From: Cannabis sativa
Lineage: Eukaryota > Streptophyta > Magnoliopsida > Rosales > Cannabaceae
Direction: 5' to 3'
Length of the DNA: 64,000 nt
Assembly (NCBI RefSeq): GCF_029168945.1
Contig: NC_083605.1
Coordinates: 3,479,280 to 3,543,279, forward strand
Below, one piece after another: positions 9,753 through 21,499 of the stretch. The translations under genes were made by a program, and so were the position numbers. The notes beneath the pieces were generated by a model. That model was given only the letters and a program-made list of their open reading frames with translations, was not told where the DNA came from and made no database searches. Position 1 is the stretch's first letter; the number at the start of each line of letters is the position of its first letter.

Positions 9753-12643
9753 TGATGTTCTTGATGGGATTTCTGCTACTGTGACTTCAACTCAGAATGA
9801 CTCTCTCTTGCAACCTTTGAATGATGCGGAGGTGAAAGATGCTCTATTTCAGATGCACCCAGATAAATCCCCTGGACCCGATGGCATGACTCCAGGTTTT
9901 TATCAAAAGTGTTGGGCAATTGTGGGTAATGACGTCATCAAACAGGTCCGCTCTTTTTTCTTATTTGGACAGTTGCCTACTGGTCTTAATCATACTAATT
10001 TAGTGTTGATTCCTAAGAAGAAAAATGCCACTACTATGGGTGACATGCGCCCGATTGCTCTTTGTAATGTCCTCTACAAGGTTTGCTCCAAGGTTCTAGC
10101 TAATCGGTTGAAGCATGTTCTTCCTGCAGTCATTTCAGAGAATCAGAGTGCTTTCATTCCCGGGCGTCTTATAACTGATAATATTATGATTTCGTTTGAG
10201 GTGATGCATTATCTCAAGCGGAAAAGAGTTGGAAAGGAAGGTTATATGGCTCTTAAGCTTGATATGAGTAAAGCGTATGACCGTGTTGAGTGGCTTTTTC
10301 TTAAGAATATCATGCTAAAAATGGGCTTTGATGCGCGGGTGGTAGATCTTATTTTGCATTGTGTCTCAACGGTTTCGTACACTATTACTCATGGGGGTCG
10401 TGAGATGGGGGCAATTGTTCCTGGAAGGGGTATTAGACAGGGAGATCCGCTCTCTCCTTATTTATTTCTTTTGTGTGCTGAAGGATTTTCTTCTCTCATA
10501 AAAAGATTTGAAGCTCGGGGAGCTCTTCATGGTTGCCGTGTGTGTAATGGTGCCCCCATAATTTCTCATATGTTGTTTGCGGATGATTGTTATATCTATT
10601 GTAAGGCTATTGAAAGGGAGGCTCGTAGTGTTCTTCTTCTGCTTCAACTATTTGAACAAGCCTCAGGTCAGTGTGTTAATTACTCTAAATCTACTATCTT
10701 CTTTAGCCTCAACACAACTTCGGCCTCTAGACAAGATATGTGTAATCTTCTTCGAATGAATGAAGCTCCTGAAAACAGTTTGTATCTTGGCCTTCCTTGT
10801 ATCATGGGTCGTAATAAGAATGCTATTCTTGGCTTCTTGAAGGATAAGATGCAGAAGAGAATTCAGAGTTGGGAAGGTCGCTTGCTCTCAAAAGCCGGAA
10901 AAGAGGTATTGATTAAAACAGTGGCTCAATCTTTTCCTACATATGCTATGTCTGTGTTCTTGTTGCCGGTGGAAACCTGTAATAAGCTAGAGGGTATAAT
11001 GAGCAAATATTGGTGGAGTTCGGGATCCAATCAGACCCGTGGGGTAAGTTGGGTGAGTTGGAGGAAGCTGTGCCGCCATAAGCATCATGGGGGGCTTGGT
11101 TTTCGAGACTTAAGGGATTTCAACTTAGCCATGTTGGGAAAACAAGCTTGGAGGTTAGTTACAAATGCTCATTCTCTTGTTAGTCGGGTATATAAGGCCC
11201 GATATTATCCTCAGGGTTCTTTTTTGAGTGCTTCTCTTGGGCCGAATCCTAGTTTCATATGGAAGAGTATTTTTGAAACGCAAGCTTTGATTAAGGAGGG
11301 AGCTCGTCGGGGGGTTGGTCCAGGTACGAATATTAGTGTTCAATTTGACCCGTGGCTTGCGGATGATTCTCAACCGTGGGTTACTTTTAGAGCTACTGGT
11401 ATGGAGACGTGGACGGTTAATAATCTCATGGTGGTAGGAGAACGGGCTTGGGATTTAGAGGTGGTTTCTGATATATTCAATGACCGAGATAAAGAGATTA
11501 TCATTCGAACTAACATTGATCAGGAGACTCCTATTGATACTTGGTATTGGCATAAGGATCTTTATGGGTTCTATACTGTGAGGGAGGCATATCGGTTGCT
11601 GCACCATTCAGAGATCACTAATACTAGTGAGTCTGAGATTAAGATATGGAAAATTGCATGGAAGCTTCATGTCCCTCCCAAAGTGCACCAACTCATGTGG
11701 CGTGCTTTATCTGGTTGTTTGGCTACTAAGGTTCAACTTACCACCAAACATATTCCTCTAGACCAAGTTTGTCCTATGTGTAACCAGGTGCCTGAGACCA
11801 TTTACCATTTGTTGGTGCAATGTTCTTTTGCACGGTCTTGTTGGCATCTTTCGGTTCTAAATTGGAGTCATACGCCTATGGAGTCTTTTTGGGATTGGTT
11901 TAGCCACATTCTGCTACAACACTCATCCACGGCCCAGGAAGAATTGCTCATGGTTCTTTGGGCGATTTGGTATGCCCGAAATGAGGTGGTTTGGCGGGAC
12001 AAATCAATGTCAGCGGCGGAGGTTATTCTATTGGCAAGAGTAGTCCTTAATCAATGGAGAAATGCTCAACAAAGGAGAATGGGGTCTTTACTTGTTCCTA
12101 CGGATTCAAGAGTGGACTTAGAGCATTGGGTGAAACCAGTTATGGGAAAGATTAAGGTTAATGTCGATGGTGCAATCTTTGCAAGTGATGGTCGATTTGG
12201 AGCGGCAGGGGTGGCCCGGGATTCTCGGGGTCGATTCATTGAAGGCTTCACAGTTTTACGAGTGGGGTGTGTGGATTCGGCTATGGCTGAATTGGTAGGG
12301 GTTAAGGAGGCCTTGAGTTGGATAAAGAGGAAACATTGGGGACCGGTTGAGATTGAAACCGATTCTTTGGTTGTTGTCCAGGCAGTCCAAAGCACGGTGG
12401 AGATACCTTCTCCTTTTGGCCTTCAGATGGCGGTTTGTCGTTCGCTTTTGGCCGATTTGCCGCTAGTCTCAATTAATTTTGTTAAACGTTTTGTAAACAA
12501 AGCTGCACATTGTCTTGCTCGTAGCTCTTGTTTGTATCCAGATCGTATTTTTAGTGAGGATGATGTTCCTCTTGATTTTCTTTCTATTGTAATGGTTGAA
12601 TCTTCTTATTAATAAAGTTACCATTTTCCTTCAAAAAAAAAAA
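9753..12643 (+). mobile_element. 5'-truncated LINE (non-LTR retrotransposon), recent insertion
   Basis: The insert is flanked by a perfect 15-bp target duplication GAATATTGCCACAAA (9738-9752 and 12,644-12,658) and ends in a poly(A) tract just before the right copy. These are the marks of target-primed reverse transcription. The 5' end is truncated inside ORF2, so ORF1 and the endonuclease domain are missing. Confidence 0.95.
9754..12612 (+). CDS. LINE ORF2 C-terminal part: reverse transcriptase, zf-RVT and RNase H
   Basis: The frame is open from the truncation point at 9754 with no native start; a GTG lies in frame at 9781. Domains in order: the LINE linker with PGPDGMTPGFYQKCW; the reverse transcriptase with NQSAFIPGR, LKLDMSKAYDRVEW, RQGDPLSPYLF and the catalytic FADD at 10,576-10,587; a zf-RVT region near 11,560-11,900 (WKLHVPPKVHQLMWRAL); and an RNase H domain (NVDGAIF, AELVGVKEAL, IETDSL) that keeps the acidic catalytic residues. 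About 950 residues are intact with no stops, in keeping with recent arrival. Without endonuclease and promoter it is not autonomous. A poly(A) signal AATAAA follows the stop. Confidence 0.93.
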   Translation, partial: DVLDGISATVTSTQNDSLLQPLNDAEVKDALFQMHPDKSPGPDGMTPGFYQKCWAIVGNDVIKQVRSFFLFGQLPTGLNHTNLVLIPKKKNATTMGDMRPIALCNVLYKVCSKVLANRLKHVLPAVISENQSAFIPGRLITDNIMISFEVMHYLKRKRVGKEGYMALKLDMSKAYDRVEWLFLKNIMLKMGFDARVVDLILHCVSTVSYTITHGGREMGAIVPGRGIRQGDPLSPYLFLLCAEGFSSLIKRFEARGALHGCRVCNGAPIISHMLFADDCYIYCKAIEREARSVLLLLQLFEQASGQCVNYSKSTIFFSLNTTSASRQDMCNLLRMNEAPENSLYLGLPCIMGRNKNAILGFLKDKMQKRIQSWEGRLLSKAGKEVLIKTVAQSFPTYAMSVFLLPVETCNKLEGIMSKYWWSSGSNQTRGVSWVSWRKLCRHKHHGGLGFRDLRDFNLAMLGKQAWRLVTNAHSLVSRVYKARYYPQGSFLSASLGPNPSFIWKSIFETQALIKEGARRGVGPGTNISVQFDPWLADDSQPWVTFRATGMETWTVNNLMVVGERAWDLEVVSDIFNDRDKEIIIRTNIDQETPIDTWYWHKDLYGFYTVREAYRLLHHSEITNTSESEIKIWKIAWKLHVPPKVHQLMWRALSGCLATKVQLTTKHIPLDQVCPMCNQVPETIYHLLVQCSFARSCWHLSVLNWSHTPMESFWDWFSHILLQHSSTAQEELLMVLWAIWYARNEVVWRDKSMSAAEVILLARVVLNQWRNAQQRRMGSLLVPTDSRVDLEHWVKPVMGKIKVNVDGAIFASDGRFGAAGVARDSRGRFIEGFTVLRVGCVDSAMAELVGVKEALSWIKRKHWGPVEIETDSLVVVQAVQSTVEIPSPFGLQMAVCRSLLADLPLVSINFVKRFVNKAAHCLARSSCLYPDRIFSEDDVPLDFLSIVMVESSY

Positions 12644-12720
12644 GAATATTGCCACAAAAAAAAAAATCAGAGAGTTAAATGTATAAAATTAAAATATAAG
12701 AGAATTTTACCGCTAATCAC

Positions 12721-14015
12721 TCATAAAAAAACAAATAAGAAATGATAAAAAAAAACCTCACAAGATTTAATAGTATTGTTATTAGGCATATGGTGCCGTT
12801 ACGAGGTGACATTCTATAAATCGAAGTGGATTTATATAATTATTATTAAATTAAAATAAGTGAGATGGAAGCTTTAAAAAAAAAGTGAGATTCAATATTA
12901 AATTACTATAAAGGTGATATTTCATAAAAATTAAAATATATTAAATCACGATATATTGTAATAATATCTTTTATGAAATATCATTAACCATTTTAAAAGC
13001 GATACCATATTATTAATGTTTAATAATAATGTTTTAAAATATATATCGTAAATATATTCATTTTTCTTGGATCATTTTCAATTTTTAGTTCAAAGACAAA
13101 TTATATTCTAATTTTGTCATTTATAGTGATTTATATTATTGTTATACTAAATATCATGTGAATTTTTAAAATACTTTGAATAATTTATTGGGATCAAAAT
13201 AGTAAGATGCATGTGTATAAAATAAAATAAAATAAGCACCTACAATTTATTATTTTAATTATATTTTTGATATCATAAATTATTGAGATTTAAAAAAAAA
13301 AATTATATTAATATTAATAGACATAAATGATGAGTCATTGCGTATGGTATATGGGTTTTGGGTGTGGCACTACATACTCCACAAATTAAATAAAAAAAAT
13401 AAAATAATTGAAAACACATGACAATTATTTCCCCCAAAAATATTAAAGAACCCAACTTTTTTCCCTTTTTGTTTGACAAATCAAAGAAGAAAACCCAAAG
13501 CTGGTATTTTTGTAACTTGGTGAAAAAAAATTAATACCATTTTTTGATATTGTGTTTTTTTAAAAGTTATACTCTCTGATAAATTGAATTATATAATTTT
13601 TAAAATAATACTAAATAATTCTCCAAATTTAATAAAATAAAACTTAATAATAATTTAATTTAAATATATTATGATAAAATTAATTACGTTTTTTATATTT
13701 TTTTATTAAAAATTATCTTTAAATAATTATATTAAAAAAATTATTAAAAATTAAGTTTTTTTTTTTTATCATTTTAAATAATACATAATTTACATTATCA
13801 TTTAAGAAAACAAATATTCTAACTTTTACAAAACACAACTGTATTAACCAAAAAAAAGAAAAGAGAGAAAAAAACATTTGGCATTGAAAACTTGGACAAG
13901 TTCCCTTTGTTGTTGGTCTGGCTTTTCTTCCTCTTGTGGATGAGGCCGCCACCACCATCACCACCACCGTTTTACTCTTCCAATAAAGAATAGAAACCCC
14001 ATTGAAGAGAAGAGC
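12721..14015. other. Intergenic AT-rich stretch, upstream region of the PfkB gene
   Basis: No coding signal on either strand. It is AT-rich, with short inverted repeats and poly(A)/poly(T) runs. The last 100 bases before 14,016 should hold the 5' untranslated region of the PfkB kinase gene, but I see no clear TATA box. Confidence 0.5.
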
Positions 14016-17008
14016 ATGTCTCTCTCCCTTCTTCCCATTTCACCTTCTTCTTTTCATTCCCTTACACTTTCCACCACCAACACCCTTCTTCCCTCTTCCT
14101 CTTCTTCTTCTTATTCTTTCCTCAGCTTTAGCAGACTAAGAAAGCTCTCATTTTGTCATAGCTTCACTCCTAAACAAGATGGAGTTTCCCATTTTGATGA
14201 TGATGATGAAGAAGAAGAAGAAGTATTAGTAGCTTTGAAACAAGAAGAAGCTAATGTGTTGGAATTGACAGATGGGTCTTCTTCCTCTCTCTTACCTGAC
14301 AAATGGGATGTTTTGGGTCTTGGCCAAGCCATGGTAATTACTACAAATTTACTTCCTTTTTTTCATTTTTGAACTTTACTTACCCCCAAAGTTTCAATCT
14401 TTTTTAGGTGGATTTTTCTGGGATGGTGGATGATGAGTTTTTGGAGAAGTTGGGACTGGAAAAGGGGATAAGGAAGGTTGTGAATCATGAAGAGAGAGGA
14501 AGAGTTTTGAGGGCAATGGATGGTTGTAGCTACAAGGCTGCAGCTGGTGGCTCACTTTCCAACACTTTGGTTGCCTTGGCAAGGCTTGGTAATAACAAGC
14601 CCATTGGGGGTCCTCCTCCTCCTCCTCCTCCTCTCAATGTTGCCTTGGTTGGAAGTGTTGGTAGTGATCCTTTGGGTAGCTTCTACAGGTCAGTTTACTT
14701 CTCATTTTACTAGCTTAATGTTTTGGTTGGTTTACTGGTTTGTTAGATTTGATAATGTAGTTGTGGATTGAATCAAATAATGACATGAAATTGTGTTCTG
14801 AGTTAAACTTAAATTTGTTTCAATTTTGTTGACATAACTAAAGTTTTGCAAATTAGTGTTTCCTTTGCTGTTATATTGAATTTGGTTGAAGCTTTATTAG
14901 TAGTTAGAAGCTATTCTTCTAGTAATTAGCAGCTAGTAGTTTCTAAAGATTTATAAACCAGTTAGTTAAATCAATGCAACAATTGACTTTTCTGTAAAGA
15001 GTTAGTTGTTGGAAAGTAAATTGGTGTGATTTGAGTGTCTTTGATAGTAATAATCTTGTTGAAAGAGCTTTCCTTTCCATGGATATCGATATCCTAGGAT
15101 GAACCGCATTAAGTATTATTTTTTGTTGTTGTTTGAATGTTCTTTTGTTTTGTTGATCAGACAATGTTACAAGACTCAGGAAATTGAGAGTTGAGGTCTC
15201 TTGAATACCTTTTAGGGAGAGTCGGGGTCTCTCGAATCTCGAATTCCTCAATGTTTTAGTGTGTTCTTTTCTGTTTGATCATTCAATAACAATTCTTATA
15301 TTTGCTCTTATGTGTAAGTTAGACAATGAAATGTATTGTTTGTTCTCAGCATTTAGAGCTATTATATCTATGTTTTCTACTTACACTAGAAAATATCTCT
15401 TTTATAGGGCGAAATTGCGTCGAGCAAATGTCAACTTTCTTTCCGAACCAATCAAGGATGGTACGACTGGGACGGTGATAGTTCTCACAACTCCAGATGC
15501 CCAACGAACTATGTTATCGTATCAGGTAAAGTATAACTTTTTACAATCTATTGTGGTGCCAAACTTAATCTTTTTCGGTTGGCATTTGGAGTTGTGAGAA
15601 CAATCTTGTCCTTTATAAAGTTTCTAAACTCACAAGGAGTTTTCTATGTACTTTAAAGTTGTTCTTGAAAGTGAAACTATATTTGGGGTAAACATTTCGA
15701 TCTCTTCGTTTGATTTAGCTTATGATTTATGAAATGTGAACAGGGTACATCTTCGACCATTAACTTTGATCCGTGCCTAGCTAAGATAATTTCGAATACA
15801 AAGATACTTGTCGTTGAAGGATACCTATTCGAGCTTCCTGACACAATTAAAACAATAAAGAAAGCATGCGAGCAAGCATGCCGGAGTGGTTCCCTTGTTG
15901 CCATCACAGCATCGGATGTTTCTTGCATTGAGAGACACTACGATGAATTCTGGTACGCGATTGTTGTTACTTTGCTCGCTTGTTTCATTTGCATTTACGA
16001 ATGAAATTAGAGTCTTTAGATGAATTCAAGTCTAAGATACACGGGGAATGTTTCTCTTTCGATTAGTTGCTTATTGAAAATGGTTTGAGCAGAAACAAGA
16101 ACACTCGAGATTTTTACATGTTTCAGTGTATACAAAACTATGATCTTCGAGTTTTTCCTAGATCAAAGAACAACCTCGAATCCCTCAAAAATCTTTACAG
16201 AACTATGATCTTCCATCAAGTTTATCATCAAAAGCTTTTAGCTCAATCAAGAGTAATCTATCATAAAAAAAATTCTAGTTATGAATGGGGGAATAGAACC
16301 GGGGATTCTTGGTTACAATTTCGAATCTGTTATTATATGTTTGCTCTAGTTTTTGATGTTGAAACAGTTTTTCTTTATCCCTATTTTGGCAATGAGTTCC
16401 AATGTATTGGGGGTTATCCATATTACCTAAAAAACCATCAAAGAAAAGAAAGGAAACAATTCCCCGAAAAACACTATCGACAGCTTGTTCATAATACCAC
16501 ATTACACTAATTTTCGGTTGGATTAATTTTTCTCAGGGAAATCGTTGGCAACTACGCAGACATCATATTTGCAAACAACGATGAAGCTAAAGCATTATGT
16601 GATTTTTCATCAGAAGAAAGTCCAGTTTCAGCTGCAAGATATCTAAGCCATTTTGTACCTCTAGTCTCAGTAACCGATGGACCAAGAGGATCCTACATCG
16701 GTGTGAAAGGAGAAGCTGTATATATCCCCCCTTCTCCATGCGTACCGGTGGACACTTGTGGTGCAGGCGATGCATACGCCTCTGGCATTTTGTACGGTCT
16801 ATTACGAGGGATGTCTGACTTGAAAAGAATGGGCGGTCTAGCTGCTCGAATAGCTGCCACTGTCGTTGGACAACAAGGTACTCGTCTTAGAGTTCAAGAT
16901 GCAGTAAAGTTAGCCGAGTGTTTTGCATTCCATCTCGACAATTCAAGTTCAAATTCCACTGGTAATATTCAGTCAGATTTCGGGTCAGATCATATATCAA
17001 GCTGCTAG
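14016..17008 (+). CDS. NARA5: Plastid PfkB-type carbohydrate kinase, NARA5-like
   Basis: Five exons join in frame to 465 residues: 14016-14333, 14408-14688, 15408-15525, 15744-15952 and 16537-17008, all with GT-AG introns. Residues 1-60 are Ser/Thr-rich and basic, like a chloroplast transit peptide, followed by an acidic run. The kinase domain starts at [15 protein letters not shown]. It has the PfkB substrate-side signature [21 protein letters not shown] and, near residue 385, the ATP/anion-hole motif [12 protein letters not shown] with its catalytic aspartate. A seven-proline run near residue 176 is low-complexity. The overall sequence recalls Arabidopsis NARA5, a plastid kinase needed for photosynthetic gene expression; that name rests on memory. 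Substrate unknown. The last intron holds a plastid DNA fragment. Confidence 0.85.
16268..16425 (+). other. ndhC: Nuclear plastid DNA (NUPT): ndhC fragment in an intron
   Basis: Translation from about 16,276 reads [18 protein letters not shown], then [18 protein letters not shown]. This is the middle of plastid NdhC, subunit 3 of the NAD(P)H dehydrogenase complex, with changes and about three residues missing before DVETVF. Nucleotide similarity seems to continue to about 16,425. It sits inside the 15,953-16,536 intron of the PfkB gene, on the same strand, and cannot be expressed as NdhC. It could have passed through mitochondrial DNA, which often carries plastid pieces. Confidence 0.85.
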
Positions 17009-18387
17009 TGAGGTATCATATTTACAAGTTGATTTTCTTTCCATGTGTTCATATCATTTCTACATTGTAAATTGAATCATTTCATTATTCTAATTGCCAA
17101 AAGTGAAAAATGAGAAAGAGAAAAAACAATGTTTGAAAGGCATTAATGGAGTTGGCCTTGGTTATAGAATCATGATTAAATATGTTTATATGTATTATTA
17201 CTTTCATGGCTTTGGATTAGGAGTGTGACATTTTTTTACCTCGATTTATAATCTTATAGGGTTTTGCTCTCTCGAACTATGAAAATAATTATAAATTTAT
17301 TTCTTCGTTCGCATTCTAATATTTTTGTAAATTGTTTCTTGATGTAAGACTGATTCAGAGCTAATATACTACAATTCGAGAGTCCAAGCAAAAAATAATT
17401 GCGTCGATAGTATTAGAACGATAAAATTCGAAATTGTGTCTCATAATTTTAGAGGTATCACTTGAATATTTAAAGTCATTATACTTAGTCTCACGAAATA
17501 TAACCAAAAGGGGGAATTTACTTATTTCTATAGTTGGAGAGAAATGTTGTACAAAAGAATAATTTATTTAGGGGTGAAATTGTGTAAGTATCATAATTGA
17601 GTTGAGAAATGAGAGAAGATCTATTTTCAATTTAAAAGAACAACTCAAGAAAGAAAGGAATCAAAAGCTTGATTATATTTAAACTGTAATAAGTTTTACG
17701 GTCAATCTTTTATTATAGTCTTTTAATTAATGGGCTCGAAAATATATGTTAGAATATTTTTTTAAAAAAATATTTTTCATGGCATTATTTGTTATGCCTA
17801 CAATATTATTTTTGTAAATTTTTAAATAGTTTACCGTATTAAAAATACGTTTGAAATTTTTTTAAACACGTTTAGTACACTAAAATATCAAATTTTTTAT
17901 AATTAATTAGTGATATTTTTTAAAAATTATTATATTAAATTATATAAAATTCAATAATTAATTATACTAACAACGTAATAACAAAAATAAGCATTAAGAA
18001 TTTTTAACATTCCTCACGCAGTAATGTAATAACTTATCAAAACAATATCTTTAATGAATCAGATTCTTATATTATATTATATAAATTGCAACTTGCACCA
18101 CTTTCAATAAATATATGTATATATATATTTTAATTCATTCCATATTATTTTGATGCAATCATCATAGACCACACACAAAAATGCCTTTTTTTTCTTTTAA
18201 ATTTCTAAAATAATATATTAATAAAAACAGAGCACCATCAATGCAGCCAAAATAATTGATATAATAATAAGAATATTTATTTATTTATTGAATGGTTTGA
18301 TTTGTTCAACAAAGTACAACTCAAAAGAAAATATAAAGATAGATAGAAGAAGAAGAAGAAGAAGCATTATATTTATAATTATAGTTT

Positions 18388-18453
18388 GACACGTGTGAAT
18401 GTGGTGTAATCTGAATAGAAAAAGTCAGCAATGTCCTCAGTCACACGTGTGAC
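18388..18453. promoter_or_regulatory. Two G-box (CACGTG) elements 50 bp apart
   Basis: CACGTG occurs at 18,390-18,395 within GACACGTGTG, and again inside the perfect 14-bp palindrome GTCACACGTGTGAC at 18,440-18,453. G-boxes bind bZIP and bHLH factors. No gene start is visible nearby, so the function is open. Confidence 0.45.
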
Positions 18454-19215
18454 ATGCCTTAAACTTCAAAACACCACTTTTTCATTCAATTCAAATTTCA
18501 AAGTCTTTCACTTTGACAATTACAACTCTTACTACTTATCACTTTGAATTTCACTAATGAACAACTTTTCATTCCCTCATGTTTATGTAAAGATAAAATG
18601 GAAGGTTATTTAGAGTTTTTGACTCTCGAACTTTAATTAGAGATAAAAATTTAGTAAAATTAATAAACAGATAATGAACCTATTAACGCTATTTTTATTT
18701 TTTATTTGTGCCTCTCATTCCCGCTTTACTCTTACTCTGCTTAACTCTCGATGGGTTCAGGATTGGAAAATCCTTATTGGATATGGAGACCCATTATTAG
18801 GTAGACTCGGTCCTAGACATAAGCGGGTTAGGCCTGTGTCTAAAGCCTAATTGATTTTAAAAAATACTATATTTTTTTCTAAATAAGAGCCCACAAATAT
18901 TTTGAGCGTCGACCTTAGGTACCATCAAGATTAAAAAGAAAATAATGTAATTGAATTGAAAATAAAAATAAAAAACAAGATATTAACTTTAAAATAATTA
19001 AATATTAATTCTACCAATTAAAAAAATAATTACATAGTAAATTAGGGAAGATTAATAGTTAACTTTATAAGTATAAAGTAGGTAGTATTACCCTGATCTC
19101 GCCTTGAACCCACTTTGGGTATATAAAATTGCACCCCACCTCGTCCCACTACCCATTAAGGTAGATAATTCCCGCCCCATTCAGAGTGGGTATCCGTCTG
19201 CAGATCAAATTTTTA

Positions 19216-19525
19216 TCACTAACTTTGACATATATTAAAGTATGGCCCTCAAATTTTTAAGACCGTTAAAAATTCTCCCCGAACTATTGAATTTGTTGGA
19301 TTCGATGATTTTTATTTAATTCTGTTTAATTTTATTAACATGTCTCCATGTATGAAATTGTGCCTCCTAAAATTTAATATGTACTAAATCCTGCTCTTAA
19401 ACTTTAATATATACAAAATTATGTCTCTTAAACTTTCATCTATATCAAACTTTTGCTAATAAAATAGAGAGAATTTTTAAAAGCCTAAAAATTTCAGAGG
19501 TACAATTTATTCCTAATTAGCTTAA
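19216..19525. mobile_element. Decayed Mutator-like foldback MITE, family M1
   Basis: It contains the family sentences ACTTTGACAT, GACCGTTAAAAATTC and CCGAACTATTGAATTTGTTG, and ends near CCTAATTAGCTTA. It matches the complete copies at 35,820-36,219 and 37,713-38,109. The left end is lost. Confidence 0.6.
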
Positions 19526-19893
19526 ATGAAAATAGTGATCAAACTACATAATCCCACTTTATTTTCATTTCATATTCATAATTTTACAACACAAGAGAAG
19601 AGAACAAAACTCATGTATATTAAATTAGTCTACAAACAAACCACTACACTACATCAAAATATATATTACACAAATTCACCTACTACATTTACAATTATCA
19701 TCATTCATCATCATCATTAGTACATAACATATATGTAATGTATGTATATGTTTGTATTATTACTTCCTTTCCTATATACATTATTAAAGTATATATTGAC
19801 TCTTATGCTTTTTTCATTATTAAAAATATACAAAGACAAGAAGTGCTTAATCTGAGTAAAGTGTTTAAATATCATATCATATCATATGAGAAG

Positions 19894-21215
19894 TCAAAAG
19901 TGAATGAGAAGACCTCCCATGGGAGCTCTATGAGGGATTCCCTTTCTTCTCTTCCCATTACTTCTATAACTTAAACCAGTTGTTGTACCCTTTAAACTAC
20001 TCATCTTATTACTTCTTCTATTGTTGTTAAAGTAGTTGCTGATATTGCTGCTACTACTCCCACCAGACTCATTTTCAACCTCACCTTCTTCTTCTTCCAC
20101 TTCATAACCATCACCACCCCTTTTCTTCTTTCTCCCAACAATCTGTGAATTCAATTGGATATTAGTATATATATAAGCATTCATAACATGATGGCTAATT
20201 ATGACTTTTGCCCTTAAATTAAATTTTTTAGGCCGTTAAAAATTCTGGGTTTCTTGTCTAATTTTACTATGATTAATTTGGTATATCAAAATTCGGAAAT
20301 TGAATGGGATTAGAAAGAAGTTGTTAAATCTAACAATTTAAAAATCATAACTAGCATTATATGAAAAGGGTAAGAGAGATTGAATGAATGATGACCTTGC
20401 AAGCAAGAGAGCAGAAAGAGAATGAATCAAGTAGTGTTCTGTGACAAACAAGGCATGTATTGGTGACACCTTTACCAGGCCTAGGTTGAGGCCTTTCATT
20501 CAAGAACACAATCCTTGCACTGTTGATTATGTATGTTTGTACTCCACTTATATCCACATGTTTCTGAATCTCTGATACTCTTATCACATCATGGTAAGAA
20601 GACCTCCTTATCTGACAAAAACAACAATCAAACCCCATCAAACCAAAGAAGAAGACTACACATGTATAGTTATAGTTACATGTACTACTGTTAATCTCCT
20701 ATTACAGTACCCAAATTCTCTAACTATAACGAATACTGCTATTTCAAACGTAAAAATTAACTAAGAGATTGTAATTAGCACTTATATATACCTGAATGGT
20801 GTTGTGGTTTGAATGAGAAGAAGAGAGACATAGAGAGCAAAGGGCACCAAGGTGTAAGCAATCCAAGCAGAACATATTACATTCACTCTTGTGTGAATCA
20901 ACATGGATTTTACAAGGAACAAAGAATCTTGTTTGAAGTAATGGTTTAATCCATGGAGGCCATTTACTACTACTTCTTCTTCTAATCAATTCTTCTTCTT
21001 CTTCAAGTGTTTCTTCATGTTTATCTTCTGGTCTTCCTCCTCCCTGTCAAAGAATCAAACTTTACTCATAAAGATCATATTTTTATTATTAAGAGACAAA
21101 TAAACAAACAAGTAGTGAACAAGATGATGAAATTGATTAGTACCATGATTCTTCTGCTTTTGGGTTTGATTTCTCTGACTGTTGGAGTAGGTTCTTGATC
21201 ATGATCATCATCCAT
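19894..21215 (-). CDS. PLATZ-family zinc-dependent DNA-binding protein
   Basis: Four exons join in frame to 262 residues: 21215-21144, 21043-20792, 20611-20396 and 20142-19894, all GT-AG. The protein starts MDDDHDQEP and has an acidic/basic N-terminus. The PLATZ domain runs from [17 protein letters not shown] through [12 protein letters not shown] and LCSLC (exon 2) to [20 protein letters not shown] and [20 protein letters not shown] (exon 3), with the Cys/His spacing of the family. The last exon has a basic RKKKR segment (likely nuclear localisation), a Glu run and a Ser/Asn-rich tail. PLATZ proteins are plant-specific nuclear factors that bind A/T-rich DNA and often repress transcription. 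Target genes cannot be inferred. Confidence 0.93.
20190..20300. mobile_element. Partial copy of Mutator-like MITE family M1 in a PLATZ intron
   Basis: GGCTAATTATGACTTTTGCC and GGCCGTTAAAAATTCTGGG, followed by CTTGTCTAATTTTACTATG, match one arm of the complete copies at 35.8 and 37.7 kb. It lies in intron 3 of the PLATZ gene. Confidence 0.6.
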
Positions 21216-21499
21216 GTCTTTGTATTGGGAAAAACAAAAATGAGAAAAAGGAAGCTTTTTTATTGTATTTTTTAGAGAAAGGAAAGAAGGGTTAAAGGGT
21301 TGTGTGTTTCATTGGTTTGAGTGTGTTTAAAAGTCTAATGAGGATTGGGGGAGAAATAGAATAGTAGGAATGAATGTGTTTTGTTTTGTTTGTATGTGAA
21401 AATATTGCTATAAGTTATTAGTGGTGTCTAATATTGTTAAGAAGTGTTGTTTTGCGATTAGTTAGTGAAATTTTATAAAAGTTATTATTTTAAAGGTAA

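Larger units (their letters stand above)
9443..12720. mobile_element. Foldback MITE (about 370 bp without insert), split by a LINE
   Basis: The left arm (about 9443-9580) starts GTTATTAACAGCAAAACCTC. The right arm (about 9675-9752 plus 12,659-12,720) ends as its inverted complement, reading GTGATTAGCGGTAAAATTC from the minus side. Shared inner motifs in opposite orientation include GTGGCAATA and TTTACTGTTAAATGT. A LINE landed in the right arm. A related decayed copy lies at 21,500-21,755. Confidence 0.75.
17009..19893. other. Convergent intergenic region between PfkB and PLATZ genes
   Basis: The 3' ends of two genes face each other here. No open frame looks real. Contents: the likely 3' UTR of the PfkB gene to about 17,200, AT-rich DNA, paired G-boxes near 18,390 and 18,446, a possible decayed hAT-like segment at 18,740-19,200 with GGGTTCA/CCCATT-rich ends, and a decayed Mutator-like MITE at 19,216-19,525. 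Confidence 0.5.

Noticed and set aside
16067..16510. 147-codon open frame as a separate gene
   Set aside because: It is intron sequence of the PfkB gene extended by the plastid ndhC fragment; flanking residues are unlike any protein and the splice sites on both sides are good.
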